Assembly (NCBI RefSeq): GCF_016743335.1
Contig: NZ_WCJE01000006.1
Location: 18,332-82,331, forward strand
Length of the DNA: 64,000 nucleotides
Direction of reading: 5' to 3'
Source: Streptococcus suis
GTDB lineage: Bacteria > Bacillota > Bacilli > Lactobacillales > Streptococcaceae
Shown here one piece after another: positions 17,997-27,103 of this stretch. Under the pieces are notes generated by a model that saw nothing but the letters and a program-made list of their open reading frames with translations, was not told the origin of the DNA and made no database searches. Each line of letters begins with the position of its first letter. Within the stretch, counting starts at the first letter, position 1. The translations under genes and the position numbers were made by a program.

Positions 17997-18025
17997 TTGA
18001 CAAAACACAAACAATAAGCTATACT
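17997..18025 (+). promoter_or_regulatory. guaC promoter
   Basis: TTGACA (17997-18002), a 17-bp spacer, TATACT (18020-18025). The surrounding 17844-18076 is AT-rich, and no purine riboswitch consensus was recognised in it. Confidence 0.8.
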
Positions 18026-18100
18026 ATATCTTGTAATAAGGAAAAAATACGAAAAACAAATCGTTTTTTTGTTCCAATGTTAAGAAAAAGAGGTAGAAGC

Positions 18101-19084
18101 ATGTTCAACGAAACTCCAGTTTTTGACTACGAAGATATTCAGCTCATTCCAAATAAATGTATCATCAATAGCCGTTCCGAGGCAGATACAACAGTGACTC
18201 TTGGGAAATATAGCTTTAAATTACCAGTTGTTCCAGCTAATATGCAGACTATTATTGATGAAGATGTAGCAGAAATGCTTGCCAAAGAAGGGTATTTCTA
18301 CATCATGCATCGTTTCGATGAAGCTGGTCGCATTCCATTTATCAAACGCATGCACGAGCAAGGTTTGATTGCTTCTATCTCTGTTGGCGTAAAAGAATAT
18401 GAATATGAGTTTGTGACTAGCTTGAAAGCTGATGCCCCTGAGTTTATCACCATTGATATTGCGCATGGTCATGCTGATAGCGTGATTAAAATGATCAAGC
18501 ATATCAAGAAAGAATTACCTGATACCTTTGTCATTGCAGGTAATGTCGGTACTCCAGAAGCAGTTCGTGAACTAGAAAATGCTGGTGCGGATGCGACAAA
18601 AGTTGGAATTGGTCCAGGTAAAGTATGTATTACAAAGGTTAAGACTGGTTTTGGTACAGGTGGTTGGCAGCTGGCAGCCCTTCGTTGGTGTGCAAAAGCT
18701 GCCCGTAAACCAATTATTGCGGACGGTGGTATTCGTACCCACGGAGACATTGCCAAATCCATCCGCTTCGGCGCAAGCATGGTCATGATTGGTTCGCTCT
18801 TTGCCGGTCACATTGAAAGCCCAGGTAAAACAATTGAAGTTGATGGTGAGAAATTCAAAGAGTACTACGGTTCTGCCTCTGAATACCAAAAAGGGGCTTA
18901 CAAAAATGTTGAAGGTAAGAAAATCTTACTCCCTGCCAAAGGACATTTGAAAGATACTCTGGTTGAAATGGAGCAAGATTTGCAGTCATCTATTTCTTAT
19001 GCAGGTGGACGTGACATTACCAGCTTGAAGCATGTGGACTATGTTATTGTGAAAAACTCTATCTGGAATGGTGACTCAATCTAG
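18101..19084 (+). CDS. guaC: GMP reductase
   Basis: Converts GMP to IMP with NADPH, a purine interconversion step. The 327 residues of this TIM-barrel enzyme show [11 protein letters not shown] with the catalytic cysteine, [32 protein letters not shown] and [12 protein letters not shown]. There are no CBS domains, and the length and GHIESPG favour GuaC over IMP dehydrogenase. Start ATG 18101 has AGAGG seven bases upstream; the open frame back to 18077 lacks one. A strong promoter lies about 75 bases upstream and a terminator follows, so it is monocistronic. Confidence 0.93.
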   Translation: MFNETPVFDYEDIQLIPNKCIINSRSEADTTVTLGKYSFKLPVVPANMQTIIDEDVAEMLAKEGYFYIMHRFDEAGRIPFIKRMHEQGLIASISVGVKEYEYEFVTSLKADAPEFITIDIAHGHADSVIKMIKHIKKELPDTFVIAGNVGTPEAVRELENAGADATKVGIGPGKVCITKVKTGFGTGGWQLAALRWCAKAARKPIIADGGIRTHGDIAKSIRFGASMVMIGSLFAGHIESPGKTIEVDGEKFKEYYGSASEYQKGAYKNVEGKKILLPAKGHLKDTLVEMEQDLQSSISYAGGRDITSLKHVDYVIVKNSIWNGDSI

Positions 19085-19090
19085 TCAAAG

Positions 19091-19116
19091 AGGACTTGCA
19101 ATGCAGGTCCTTTTCT
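19091..19116 (+). terminator. guaC terminator
   Basis: AGGACTTGC pairs with GCAGGTCCT (one G-U), then TTTTCTT. Confidence 0.8.
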
Positions 19117-19153
19117 TGTTACAATATTTATATAAAATTGAAAGAGAATAAGT

Positions 19154-20503
19154 ATGTACCAAACAAGAAATAACAAAGAAAAGCTCTGGCTTTTTATCAA
19201 AATATTTTTACCCATTTTAATTTATCAATTTGCTAATTATTCCGCATCCTTTATCGATACCATGATGACTGGTCAGTTTAGTACTATGGATTTGGCAGGT
19301 GTGTCCATGGCAACCAGTCTTTGGAATCCGCTTTTTTCATTTCTAACAGGTATCGTATCTGCACTTGTTCCAATCATTGCTCAATATCTAGGACAAGGAG
19401 AGAAGACAAAAATCCGACAGGAATTTCATCAGTTTGTCTATCTAGCCATCGGATTAACCATTTTACTCTTGTGCTCGGTCCTATTTATCGCTGTGCCCGC
19501 CTTGGCTCAGTTTGGACTTGATGAATCTGTTTTTCAAGTTGGTAGGCAGTACCTCTATTTTATTTCCATTGGCATCCTGCCTCTCTTACTCTTTAGTGTC
19601 TGTCGCTCTTTTTTCGACGCCCTCGGCTTAACCCGACTCTCCATGTACCTCATGTTGCTCCTTGTCCCATTTAACAGTCTATTTAACTATCTCTTAATTT
19701 ATGGGAAAATGGGCCTACCGGCCCTAGGCGGAGCTGGAGCTGGATTGGGTACTGCTTTAGCTTACTGGGCGGTACTGCTAGTAATCGTCATTGTCATGTG
19801 CAAAAATAAGACCATTGCATCTTATCAGATTTGGCAGTGGAGTCCGATTGATGGGACTTTACTGAAAGAAGGACTGAAAATCGGGCTTCCCATCGGTTTA
19901 CAAGTCTTTGCAGAAGTTGCAATTTTTGCAGTAGTAGGGCTCTACATGGCAAAATTTTCAGCCCAGATTATCGCTGCCCACCAGTCAGCTATGAACTTTG
20001 CGACATTATTATATGCCTTTCCTGCCTCGGTTTCTTCAGCCCTAGCTATTGTCATTGCCTATGAAGTAGGGGCTAAACGACCACAGGATGTGAAAGCCTA
20101 CAGCCGTCTAGGACGCCTGGTTGCACTTGGTTTTGCAGGATTGACACTTACTTTTCTCTATTTTTTCCGTTCCAAAGTCGCTTTCCTCTACGGCAATGAC
20201 GCAGATTTTATCCGTCTGACCTCGCATTTTCTAAGCTTTGCCCTCATGTTTCAGTTAGCAGATGCCTTTACCGCACCTATTCAGGGGATATTACGTGGTT
20301 ACAAGGATACGACTGTTCCATTTGTACTTGGTTTGGTTGCCTATTGGTCCATGACTTTCCCAGTCGCTTTCTTGCTTGAAAGATTTTTCCAAATGGGTCC
20401 AGAAGCCTATTGGATTGGTCTTATTTTAGGGATTTTTGTCTGTGGAATAGCTCTTAATTTGCGCTTGATCAAAATAGCTCATTCTCATTTGTCCGTGAAA
20501 TAA
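19154..20503 (+). CDS. MATE-family efflux transporter
   Basis: A 449-residue protein with twelve predicted transmembrane helices. The N-terminus (QFANYSASFIDTMMTGQFSTMDLAGVSMATSLWNP) has the MATE signature, with internal duplication visible in the second half (AHQSAMNFATLLYAFPASVSSALAIVIAYEVGA). Family members export drugs or metabolites in exchange for Na+ or H+; the substrate is unknown. It sits between two terminators and is probably transcribed alone. Confidence 0.88.
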   Translation: MYQTRNNKEKLWLFIKIFLPILIYQFANYSASFIDTMMTGQFSTMDLAGVSMATSLWNPLFSFLTGIVSALVPIIAQYLGQGEKTKIRQEFHQFVYLAIGLTILLLCSVLFIAVPALAQFGLDESVFQVGRQYLYFISIGILPLLLFSVCRSFFDALGLTRLSMYLMLLLVPFNSLFNYLLIYGKMGLPALGGAGAGLGTALAYWAVLLVIVIVMCKNKTIASYQIWQWSPIDGTLLKEGLKIGLPIGLQVFAEVAIFAVVGLYMAKFSAQIIAAHQSAMNFATLLYAFPASVSSALAIVIAYEVGAKRPQDVKAYSRLGRLVALGFAGLTLTFLYFFRSKVAFLYGNDADFIRLTSHFLSFALMFQLADAFTAPIQGILRGYKDTTVPFVLGLVAYWSMTFPVAFLLERFFQMGPEAYWIGLILGIFVCGIALNLRLIKIAHSHLSVK

Positions 20504-20515
20504 ATTAACTATGAA

Positions 20516-20537
20516 AGTCGGAGGCATCCGGCTTTTT
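20516..20537 (+). terminator. Terminator after the MATE gene
   Basis: AGTCGGA pairs with TCCGGCT, followed by TTTT. Confidence 0.75.
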
Positions 20538-20600
20538 CTCTCTTGTGAAAATATCTTGCTCATGTTAAAATAAAAGGATAGAAAATCAAATGGAGAAATT

Positions 20601-21119
20601 ATGAATTATTTTAACGTAGGAAAGATTGTTAACACGCAAGGCCTACAAGGGGAAATGCGTGTTTTGTCTGTGACCGATTTTGCTGAAGAACGTTTTAAAA
20701 AAGGGGCAAAGCTGGCACTTTTTGATGACAAGGATCAGTTTGTCATGGAAGTGGAAATTGCTAGTCACCGTAAGGCTAAGAACGTTGATATTGTCAAGTT
20801 TAAGGGCATGTACCATATCAACGATATTGAAAAGTACAAGGGCTTTAGTTTGAAAATTGCCGAGGAAAACTTGACTGACCTTGAAGATGGTGAGTTTTAT
20901 TACCATGAAATTATCGGCTTGGATGTCTATGAGAATGATACTCTGATCGGACAAATCAAGGAAATCTTGCAGCCAGGTGCCAATGATGTCTGGGTGGTGA
21001 AACGAAAAGGGAAGAAGGACCTGCTTTTACCCTATATTCCGCCTGTTGTCTTGAACATTGATATTCCAAATAACCGTGTCGATGTGGAATTGCTCGAGGG
21101 CCTAGACGATGAGAATTGA
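20601..21119 (+). CDS. rimM: Ribosome maturation factor RimM
   Basis: Helps mature the 30S subunit head by binding ribosomal protein S19. The 172 residues have the N-terminal RimM beta-barrel ([19 protein letters not shown]) and the C-terminal PRC-barrel ([16 protein letters not shown] to [14 protein letters not shown]). GGAGAAATT precedes the ATG. It overlaps trmD by 11 bases, the classic rimM-trmD pair. The usual neighbours rpsP and the KH protein are not in front of it in this window; a MATE gene is. Confidence 0.95.
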   Translation: MNYFNVGKIVNTQGLQGEMRVLSVTDFAEERFKKGAKLALFDDKDQFVMEVEIASHRKAKNVDIVKFKGMYHINDIEKYKGFSLKIAEENLTDLEDGEFYYHEIIGLDVYENDTLIGQIKEILQPGANDVWVVKRKGKKDLLLPYIPPVVLNIDIPNNRVDVELLEGLDDEN

Positions 21120-21834
21120 TATTTTGACCCTCTTCCCTGAGATGTTTGCACCTCTAGAACACTCTATTGTGGGTAAGGCGCGTGACAAGGGTTTGCTAGA
21201 AATCAACTACCACAATTTCCGAGAGAATGCTGAAAAGGCTCGCCATGTGGACGATGAACCCTATGGTGGAGGACAAGGCATGTTGCTCCGTGCCCAGCCA
21301 ATTTTTGATACTATGGATAGCATTGAACAAACCAAGCCACGTGTTATCCTATTGGATCCCGCTGGGCGTACTTTCAATCAGGCCTATGCCGAAGAATTGG
21401 CACAGGAAGAGCAGCTGATTTTCATTTGCGGTCACTATGAAGGATATGATGAGCGGATTAAGACCTTAGTAACAGATGAAATTTCTCTCGGAGATTATGT
21501 CCTGACAGGTGGAGAGTTGGCAGCTATGACCATGATTGATGCTACCGTTCGCCTGATTCCAGAGGTTATTGGCAAGGAAGTCAGTCATACGGATGATAGT
21601 TTTTCATCAGGGCTATTGGAATATCCTCAATACACCCGACCATACGAGTATCGTGGAATGGTAGTTCCAGATGTATTAATGAGCGGTCACCATGAAAATA
21701 TTCGTAAATGGCGTTTGGAAGAGAGTCTACGCAAAACCTATCAACGTCGTCCAGACTTGTTGGAAAATTACAACTTTACAGCTGAAGAGTTAACTATTTT
21801 TGAAAAAATCAAAGCAGAAGACACAGTTGATTAG
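21109..21834 (+). CDS. trmD: tRNA (guanine-N1)-methyltransferase
   Basis: Methylates G37 of tRNAs to prevent frameshifting, using S-adenosylmethionine bound in a trefoil knot. The 241 residues show [36 protein letters not shown] and the knot segment [16 protein letters not shown]. The start lies inside rimM. The stop codon is in the loop of a terminator hairpin, so the end of the message is very compact. Confidence 0.95.
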   Translation: MRIDILTLFPEMFAPLEHSIVGKARDKGLLEINYHNFRENAEKARHVDDEPYGGGQGMLLRAQPIFDTMDSIEQTKPRVILLDPAGRTFNQAYAEELAQEEQLIFICGHYEGYDERIKTLVTDEISLGDYVLTGGELAAMTMIDATVRLIPEVIGKEVSHTDDSFSSGLLEYPQYTRPYEYRGMVVPDVLMSGHHENIRKWRLEESLRKTYQRRPDLLENYNFTAEELTIFEKIKAEDTVD

Positions 21835-21845
21835 ACTGTGTTTTT
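21821..21845 (+). terminator. trmD terminator overlapping its stop codon
   Basis: ACACAGT (21821-21827) pairs with ACTGTGT (21835-21841), then TTTT. The TAG stop at 21832-21834 is in the loop. Confidence 0.7.
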
Positions 21846-21864
21846 CTTGCTAGAAGGAGAAATG

Positions 21865-22920
21865 ATGAAACGCAAGGTATTTGAACATTACCAACCCTAT
21901 AAGTTAGGAAAAATTGCCAAATACGACTTGGGCAATAATGAAAATCGTATTATTGACTGGTCCTTTTTACCGCAAAAGACCTTAGAGAGCTTAGAAGTTG
22001 GTCAATTGAGCTTTTACGGTGACAATACTTACTCAGAGTTGATTGAGAAATATGCAGCCTATCTTGGAGTGAATCCCAAACAAGTAACAGTAGGTGCGGG
22101 CTCTGATCACCTTATTCACATGATTGTTTCCACCTTTATGGAAAAGGATGATACTTTTTTGACTGTCAATCCAGACTTCTTCATGTATGAAAACTATAAT
22201 CACATGCATGGTAGCCGTTTTGAAGCCATTGACTTGGAAGAGAAAGATGAGACCTTGGTTTTGCCAGTTGAGAATTTGTTGGCGCGTGCGGAGGAGGTGA
22301 AGGCAAAGATAATCATGCTTTCCAATCCTAACAATCCCTCTTCAGTAGCTTATTCGCTAGAAGATTTGGAGAAATTGGCTATTTCTTTTAAAGGACTACT
22401 CGTTGTAGATGAGGCTTACATTGAATTTGCAAATGTCGAAAGTTTCATCAGTCGTCTGCAACAATTTGACAATGTTTTAGTTTTACGGACCTTATCAAAG
22501 GCTTTTGGACTTGCAGGTTTACGAGTTGGCTTTGCGGTAGGAAGCGAAGAGTTAATTTATGAATTGGACAAGGTCATTCCCCCGTTCAGCTTGTCAAACT
22601 TGACTGCAAAAATGGCAGCCGTTGCATTGAATTATACAGACAAAGTTTTAGAAATAGTGGGAGTAATTCAGAATTTGCGAGAAGAAATGATTTTATTCTT
22701 GCAAGGGTTAGATAACTGTCAAGTTCTTCCTAGTCAGGCTAGTTTTGTAACGTTTAAAGCACCGTGGGCAGAAGAATTTTATCAGCAAGCCTTGGCACAG
22801 GATTGGAATTTCAAATATTATCCAACAGGTAAATTAGAGGGGCATATCCGCCTATCTATTGGCCGTCCAGAAGAAATGGACATGATGAAAAAAATGATTG
22901 AGAAGCTAGTGGAAGCGTAG
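21865..22920 (+). CDS. HisC-like pyridoxal-phosphate aminotransferase
   Basis: A 351-residue fold-type I aminotransferase. NPNNPSSVAY, VVDEAYIEFA and the PLP-lysine motif TLSKAFGLAGLRVGFA are intact, and IRLSIGRPEE supplies the substrate-carboxylate arginine. The sequence is closest in style to histidinol-phosphate aminotransferase, but no other histidine gene is nearby. The real substrate could be an aromatic or other amino acid. Start ATG 21865 has GGAG five bases upstream. It follows trmD after a terminator; readthrough could link them. Confidence 0.75.
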   Translation: MKRKVFEHYQPYKLGKIAKYDLGNNENRIIDWSFLPQKTLESLEVGQLSFYGDNTYSELIEKYAAYLGVNPKQVTVGAGSDHLIHMIVSTFMEKDDTFLTVNPDFFMYENYNHMHGSRFEAIDLEEKDETLVLPVENLLARAEEVKAKIIMLSNPNNPSSVAYSLEDLEKLAISFKGLLVVDEAYIEFANVESFISRLQQFDNVLVLRTLSKAFGLAGLRVGFAVGSEELIYELDKVIPPFSLSNLTAKMAAVALNYTDKVLEIVGVIQNLREEMILFLQGLDNCQVLPSQASFVTFKAPWAEEFYQQALAQDWNFKYYPTGKLEGHIRLSIGRPEEMDMMKKMIEKLVEA

Positions 22921-22949
22921 ATTCTGCTAGTTTTTTTGTTTTTTTGAAA

Positions 22950-22999
22950 GAAAATGATAGAAAATGATTGACAATGGCAGAAAATCGTGTATAATGATT
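22950..22999 (+). promoter_or_regulatory. fruR-fruK-fruA promoter with tandem 10-bp operator repeats
   Basis: The promoter is TTGACA (22968-22973), a 16-bp spacer, and TATAAT (22990-22995). Four consecutive 10-mers, GAAAATGATA, GAAAATGATT, GACAATGGCA and GAAAATCGTG, start at 22950, 22960, 22970 and 22980. A weaker fifth (TATAATGATT) covers the -10. Confidence 0.65.
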
Positions 23000-23022
23000 T
23001 TTGTAAACGATTGCAGGAGGTG

Positions 23023-23772
23023 TTGGACATTCTCAAATCAGAACGAAAACAGATTATATTGGAGCGAATACACTCTCAACAGTTTGTTCGGCTAGAGGAA
23101 TTAATTGAAGTTCTTGATACATCTGAGTCTACTGTACGTAGGGATTTGGACGAGTTGGAAAACGAAGGTAAGCTTCGTCGTGTACACGGTGGTGCTGAAG
23201 CACCTGCTAATTTGCAACTGGAAGAATCCATTCTGGAAAAATCTGTCAAAAACGTTCAAGAAAAACGGATGATTGCTGAAAGAGCAGCACAGTTAATCAT
23301 GGACGGCGATGTGATTTTTGTAGATGCAGGGACGACAACCGGTGTCTTGATTGACTATCTCCAACAGGATAATCTAACAGTCGTGACCAATTCCATTCAC
23401 CATGCTGTCAAGTTGGTTGAACGCAAGATAAAGACCATTATTATAGGTGGTTATGTCAAGCAATCAACCGATGCTTCAGTAGGTGCTATGGCTTTGGAAC
23501 AAATTCGACAGCTCAATTTTGATAAGGCATTTCTGGGGATGAATGGTATTGATAAAAACTATTTTACAACGCCAGATATTGAAGAAGCGACCATCAAACG
23601 CACTATCATAGACAATGCCAAAGAAAGCTATGTTTTGGCAGATGCTTCTAAAATTGGTCAATTCTCCTTTGTTAAAGTTGCGGCAATCGAAAAATCCAAC
23701 ATTATCTGCCAATCTTCAGAAAGCAGTTTGTTGGACATCATAAAAGAGAAAACGAGGGTAATCGAGGTATGA
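23023..23772 (+). CDS. fruR: DeoR-family repressor of the fructose operon
   Basis: A transcription factor with an N-terminal winged helix (QQFVRLEELIEVLDTSESTVRRDLDEL, recognition helix SESTVRRDLD). A DeoR sensor domain binds a sugar phosphate (VDAGTTTG, VTNSIHHA, IIIGGYVKQSTDASVG). It should repress its own operon and release when fructose-1-phosphate accumulates. The transcript begins near 23002, so the GTG at 22987 is excluded. TTG at 23023 directly abuts a full AGGAGGTG ribosome site. The in-frame ATT at 23029, six bases after that site, would give the common DeoR start (M)LKSERKQ. The overlap with fruK is ATGA. Confidence 0.9.
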   Translation: MDILKSERKQIILERIHSQQFVRLEELIEVLDTSESTVRRDLDELENEGKLRRVHGGAEAPANLQLEESILEKSVKNVQEKRMIAERAAQLIMDGDVIFVDAGTTTGVLIDYLQQDNLTVVTNSIHHAVKLVERKIKTIIIGGYVKQSTDASVGAMALEQIRQLNFDKAFLGMNGIDKNYFTTPDIEEATIKRTIIDNAKESYVLADASKIGQFSFVKVAAIEKSNIICQSSESSLLDIIKEKTRVIEV

Positions 23773-24680
23773 TTTATACAGTTACGCTCAATCCAGCGAT
23801 TGACTATATCGTTCGTTTAGAACATGTCGAGACGGGCAGTGTCAATCGTATGGAGAGCGACGATAAGTATGCCGGCGGTAAGGGAATTAACGTTAGCCGT
23901 GTTTTGAAGCGCTTGGGCTATCCGAATACAGCAACGGGTTTCCTTGGGGGATTCACAGGTCAGTTCATCAAAGATGGATTGATTGCCGAAGGAATTGATA
24001 CTGATTTTGTTCAGGTTGATCAAGATACACGTATTAACGTGAAAATCAAAGCTGACCAAGAAACAGAAATCAACGGTTTGGGTCCGATTGTGACAGATAC
24101 ACAGTTGGCCGAATTAGAAATGGTCTTAGCAGGATTGACCAAGGGAGACACCGTTGTCTTTGCGGGGTCTGCTCCAGCTAGTCTTGGAAATGAAGTCTAC
24201 AATAGGCTGATTCCCGTGGCGAAAAAAGCAGGAGCGCAAGTTGTCTGTGACTTTGAAGGCCAAACACTTCTAGACTCATTAGCACACCAGCCACTCTTGG
24301 TCAAGCCAAACAACCATGAACTTGAAGCAATCTTCAACGTCGAGTTGAATGGCATTGCAGACATCGAGACCTACGCTAAGAAAATCTTAGATATGGGAGC
24401 TCAGAATGTTATCATTTCCATGGCAGGGGATGGGGCTTTGTTGGTCACTCCAGCAGCTACTTACTTTGCCAAACCAATCAAGGGAACAGTGAAAAATTCT
24501 GTCGGAGCTGGAGATTCCATGGTGGCAGGATTTACTGGCGAATACGTTCGCTCACAAGACCCAATCGAAGCCCTAAAATGGGGAGTTGCTTGCGGTACGG
24601 CAACAGCCTTTTCAGACGATTTGGCAAGTATCGAATTTATTAAGGAAACTTATGAAAAAGTTGAGGTAGAAAGACTATGA
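23769..24680 (+). CDS. fruK: 1-phosphofructokinase
   Basis: Phosphorylates fructose-1-phosphate to fructose-1,6-bisphosphate. The 303-residue PfkB-family protein begins MIYTVTLNPAIDYIV. It has GGKGINVSRVLKRLG near the N-terminus and GAGDSMVAGF, with the catalytic aspartate, near residue 250. Both ends overlap neighbours by ATGA (fruR upstream, fruA downstream), so the three genes are translationally coupled. The product of FruA transport is the substrate here. Confidence 0.95.
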   Translation: MIYTVTLNPAIDYIVRLEHVETGSVNRMESDDKYAGGKGINVSRVLKRLGYPNTATGFLGGFTGQFIKDGLIAEGIDTDFVQVDQDTRINVKIKADQETEINGLGPIVTDTQLAELEMVLAGLTKGDTVVFAGSAPASLGNEVYNRLIPVAKKAGAQVVCDFEGQTLLDSLAHQPLLVKPNNHELEAIFNVELNGIADIETYAKKILDMGAQNVIISMAGDGALLVTPAATYFAKPIKGTVKNSVGAGDSMVAGFTGEYVRSQDPIEALKWGVACGTATAFSDDLASIEFIKETYEKVEVERL

Positions 24681-26632
24681 AAATTCAAGACGTTTTGAGA
24701 AAAGATGTCATGTTGCTTGATTTGCAAGCGACAAACAAGGAAGCAGTTATCGATGAAATGATTGCCAGTTTGGTTGATAAAGGTTATGTAACGGATTTTG
24801 AGGTATTCAAAACAGGTATCATGAACCGTGAAGCACAAACGACAACAGGACTTGGTGATGGTATCGCAATGCCACACGCTAAGAATGCTGCGGTGAAAGA
24901 GGCAACTGTTCTCTTTGCTAAATCAAACAAGGGCGTTGACTACGCAAGTCTTGACGGTCAACCAACTGACTTGTTCTTTATGATTGCAGCTCCAGAAGGT
25001 GCTAACGATACTCACTTGGCTGCCCTTGCTGAATTGTCTAAATACTTGATGAAGGCTGGATTTGCTGACAAACTTCGTGGCGTATCTAGTCCAGAAGAAG
25101 TGCTTGCAGTCTTTGACGCAGCGGAAGCGGCAGACAAGGCAGCTGAAGAAGTGGTTCCAGCACCAAGTGGTGACCGTCCATTTATCGTTGCAGTTACAGC
25201 TTGTACAACAGGTATTGCCCACACTTACATGGCAGAAGAAGCTCTTAAGAAGCAAGCTGCTGAAATGGGTGTTGACATCAAGGTTGAAACCAACGGTGCT
25301 TCAGGTGTTGGAAACAAACTGACTGCTGAAGACATCAAGAATGCAGCTGGTGTTATCATTGCAGCAGATAAGGCTGTCGATATGCCTCGTTTCAATAGCA
25401 AACCTTTGGTATCTCGTCCAGTTGCAGCTGGAATCAAACAACCAGAAGAATTAATTAACCTTATCTTGGAGGGTAAAGCATCAGCTTACACAGCGTCAGA
25501 AGGAGTAGCTACTGTGGAATCTTCAGAAAAACTCAGTCTTGGTAAAGCGTTCTATAAACACTTGATGAGCGGTGTTTCTCAAATGTTGCCATTCGTTATC
25601 GGTGGCGGTATCTTGATTGCCCTTGCCTTCCTATTCGATGGAGCTCTAGGTGTGCCGCAAGACAGCCTTGGTAGTCTTGGTTCATACCATGAAATCGCAG
25701 CTATGTTCATGAAGATAGGTGGAGCAGCCTTCGGCTTCATGTTGCCACTTCTTGCAGGTTACATTGCTTACTCAATTGCTGAAAAACCAGGTTTGGTTGC
25801 AGGTTTCGTAGCTGGTGCAATCGCTAGTAGCGGTCTTGCGTTCGGTAAAATTCCTTACGCAGCTGGTGGTGAAGAAACGCTTGCTCTTGCAGGTGTATCA
25901 TCTGGTTTCTTGGGTGCTCTTGTCGGCGGTTTCCTTGCTGGTGGTGTCGTGCTTGTTCTTCGTAACGCATTGCGTAACATGCCAAAATCACTCCAAGGTT
26001 TGAACGCTATCTTGCTCTTGCCACTGTTGGGAACAGCAATCACTGGTTTCTTGATGTTCTTCGTCAACATCCCAATGGCAGCTATCAACACAGGTATGAA
26101 CAACTTCCTTGCAGGTCTTGAAGGTAGCTCTGCTATTCTCCTCGGCCTTGTCCTCGGTGGTATGATGGCAGTCGATATGGGTGGTCCAGTCAACAAGGCA
26201 GCTTATGTCTTCGGTACAGGTACACTTGCAGCAACTGTTGCAGATGGTGGTTCTGTTGCCATGGCAGCGGTAATGGCAGGTGGTATGGTTCCACCGTTGG
26301 CAGTATTCGTTGCAACCCTTCTTTTCAAAGACAAATTCACACAAGAAGAGCGTAACTCAGGTTTGACAAACATCGTTATGGGTCTTTCATTCATCACTGA
26401 AGGTGCGATTCCGTTTGGTGCTGCTGACCCAGCTCGTGCAATCCCAAGCTTTATCGCTGGTTCTGCCCTTGCAGGTGCCTTGGTCGGTTTGTCAGGCATC
26501 CAATTGATGGCTCCTCACGGTGGTATCTTCGTTATCGCTTTGACATCTAATCCATTGCTTTACATCGCCTATGTTTTGATTGGTGCGGTTGTATCAGGTA
26601 TCCTTTACGGAGCACTTCGTAAAGCTAAATAA
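24677..26632 (+). CDS. fruA: PTS fructose transporter, EIIABC
   Basis: Imports fructose and phosphorylates it at carbon 1. The 651 residues hold three domains in order. EIIA (1-150) has His67 in GIAMPHAK as phosphoacceptor. EIIB (about 165-265) has Cys176 in VAVTACTTGIAHT. EIIC (about 300-651) is a multi-helix permease with SGVSQMLPFVIGGGILIA, GGPVNKAAYVF and ITEGAIPFGAADP. The single-chain A-B-C order is usual in streptococci. It starts within the fruK stop and is followed by a strong terminator. Confidence 0.95.
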   Translation: MKIQDVLRKDVMLLDLQATNKEAVIDEMIASLVDKGYVTDFEVFKTGIMNREAQTTTGLGDGIAMPHAKNAAVKEATVLFAKSNKGVDYASLDGQPTDLFFMIAAPEGANDTHLAALAELSKYLMKAGFADKLRGVSSPEEVLAVFDAAEAADKAAEEVVPAPSGDRPFIVAVTACTTGIAHTYMAEEALKKQAAEMGVDIKVETNGASGVGNKLTAEDIKNAAGVIIAADKAVDMPRFNSKPLVSRPVAAGIKQPEELINLILEGKASAYTASEGVATVESSEKLSLGKAFYKHLMSGVSQMLPFVIGGGILIALAFLFDGALGVPQDSLGSLGSYHEIAAMFMKIGGAAFGFMLPLLAGYIAYSIAEKPGLVAGFVAGAIASSGLAFGKIPYAAGGEETLALAGVSSGFLGALVGGFLAGGVVLVLRNALRNMPKSLQGLNAILLLPLLGTAITGFLMFFVNIPMAAINTGMNNFLAGLEGSSAILLGLVLGGMMAVDMGGPVNKAAYVFGTGTLAATVADGGSVAMAAVMAGGMVPPLAVFVATLLFKDKFTQEERNSGLTNIVMGLSFITEGAIPFGAADPARAIPSFIAGSALAGALVGLSGIQLMAPHGGIFVIALTSNPLLYIAYVLIGAVVSGILYGALRKAK

Positions 26633-26642
26633 TTTTGATTGA

Positions 26643-26667
26643 AACCTTGCTTCTGGCAAGGTTTTTT
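26643..26667 (+). terminator. fru operon terminator
   Basis: AACCTTGC pairs with GCAAGGTT, followed by TTTT. Confidence 0.85.
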
Positions 26668-26686
26668 AGCTATTTCACGAGGATTA

Positions 26687-26695
26687 TGGTATAAT
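26687..26695 (+). promoter_or_regulatory. Extended -10 before the DUF1149 gene
   Basis: TGgTATAAT, 33 bases before the start. It probably drives the long run of genes to about 32.1 kb. Confidence 0.55.
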
Positions 26696-26727
26696 GTGAG
26701 TATTATTGTTATTAGAGGAGTCTTGAA

Positions 26728-27102
26728 ATGGAAATCATTCGCGATAAAGAATTTGTCAATCAGTATCATTTTGATGCCCGCAATCACGCGTGGGAGAAAG
26801 AGAACGGAATTCCGGAAACAAAATTGAAAGTTGACTTTCAATTGATTGAGCAAAATCGTGCGGAAAATCGAACATCTATGATTACCATTTTGCGCTTTAT
26901 GATTGTACTAGATCATTTTGTAATTTCAGGTGCCATGAGTCAGGCCGTTCACTTACCAAATCGATTGGTAGAAGAGCCAACTGAATTTACTGATGAAGAA
27001 AAACGGGTTTTGGTAGAGCCTCTTTTGGACATTTTAAAACGAATGACTTATGAGGTTACTGAAATCGCCTTTGATGCACCAGGAGTGAATTTGGAGTTTT
27101 AA
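26728..27102 (+). CDS. DUF1149 family protein
   Basis: A 124-residue cytoplasmic protein of the streptococcal/lactococcal DUF1149 group, recalled from the [19 protein letters not shown] start and the [11 protein letters not shown] centre. The fold of that group is, as far as I recall, SecB-like. No function is known to me. GAGGAG lies seven bases before the ATG. It is followed after one base by degV. It seems to head a long operon. Confidence 0.75.
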   Translation: MEIIRDKEFVNQYHFDARNHAWEKENGIPETKLKVDFQLIEQNRAENRTSMITILRFMIVLDHFVISGAMSQAVHLPNRLVEEPTEFTDEEKRVLVEPLLDILKRMTYEVTEIAFDAPGVNLEF

Positions 27103-27103
27103 T

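Noticed and set aside
17844..18076. Possible purine riboswitch upstream of guaC
   Set aside because: I looked for the conserved purine-aptamer junction and paired loops and did not find them; a plain TTGACA-17-TATACT promoter explains the region.
18469..18889. Overlapping minus-strand frames within guaC
   Set aside because: Shadows of a highly conserved enzyme; composition reflects codon bias of the sense strand.
25855..26499. Long minus-strand frames within fruA
   Set aside because: Antisense frames opened by Ala/Gly-rich membrane codons; no start signals.
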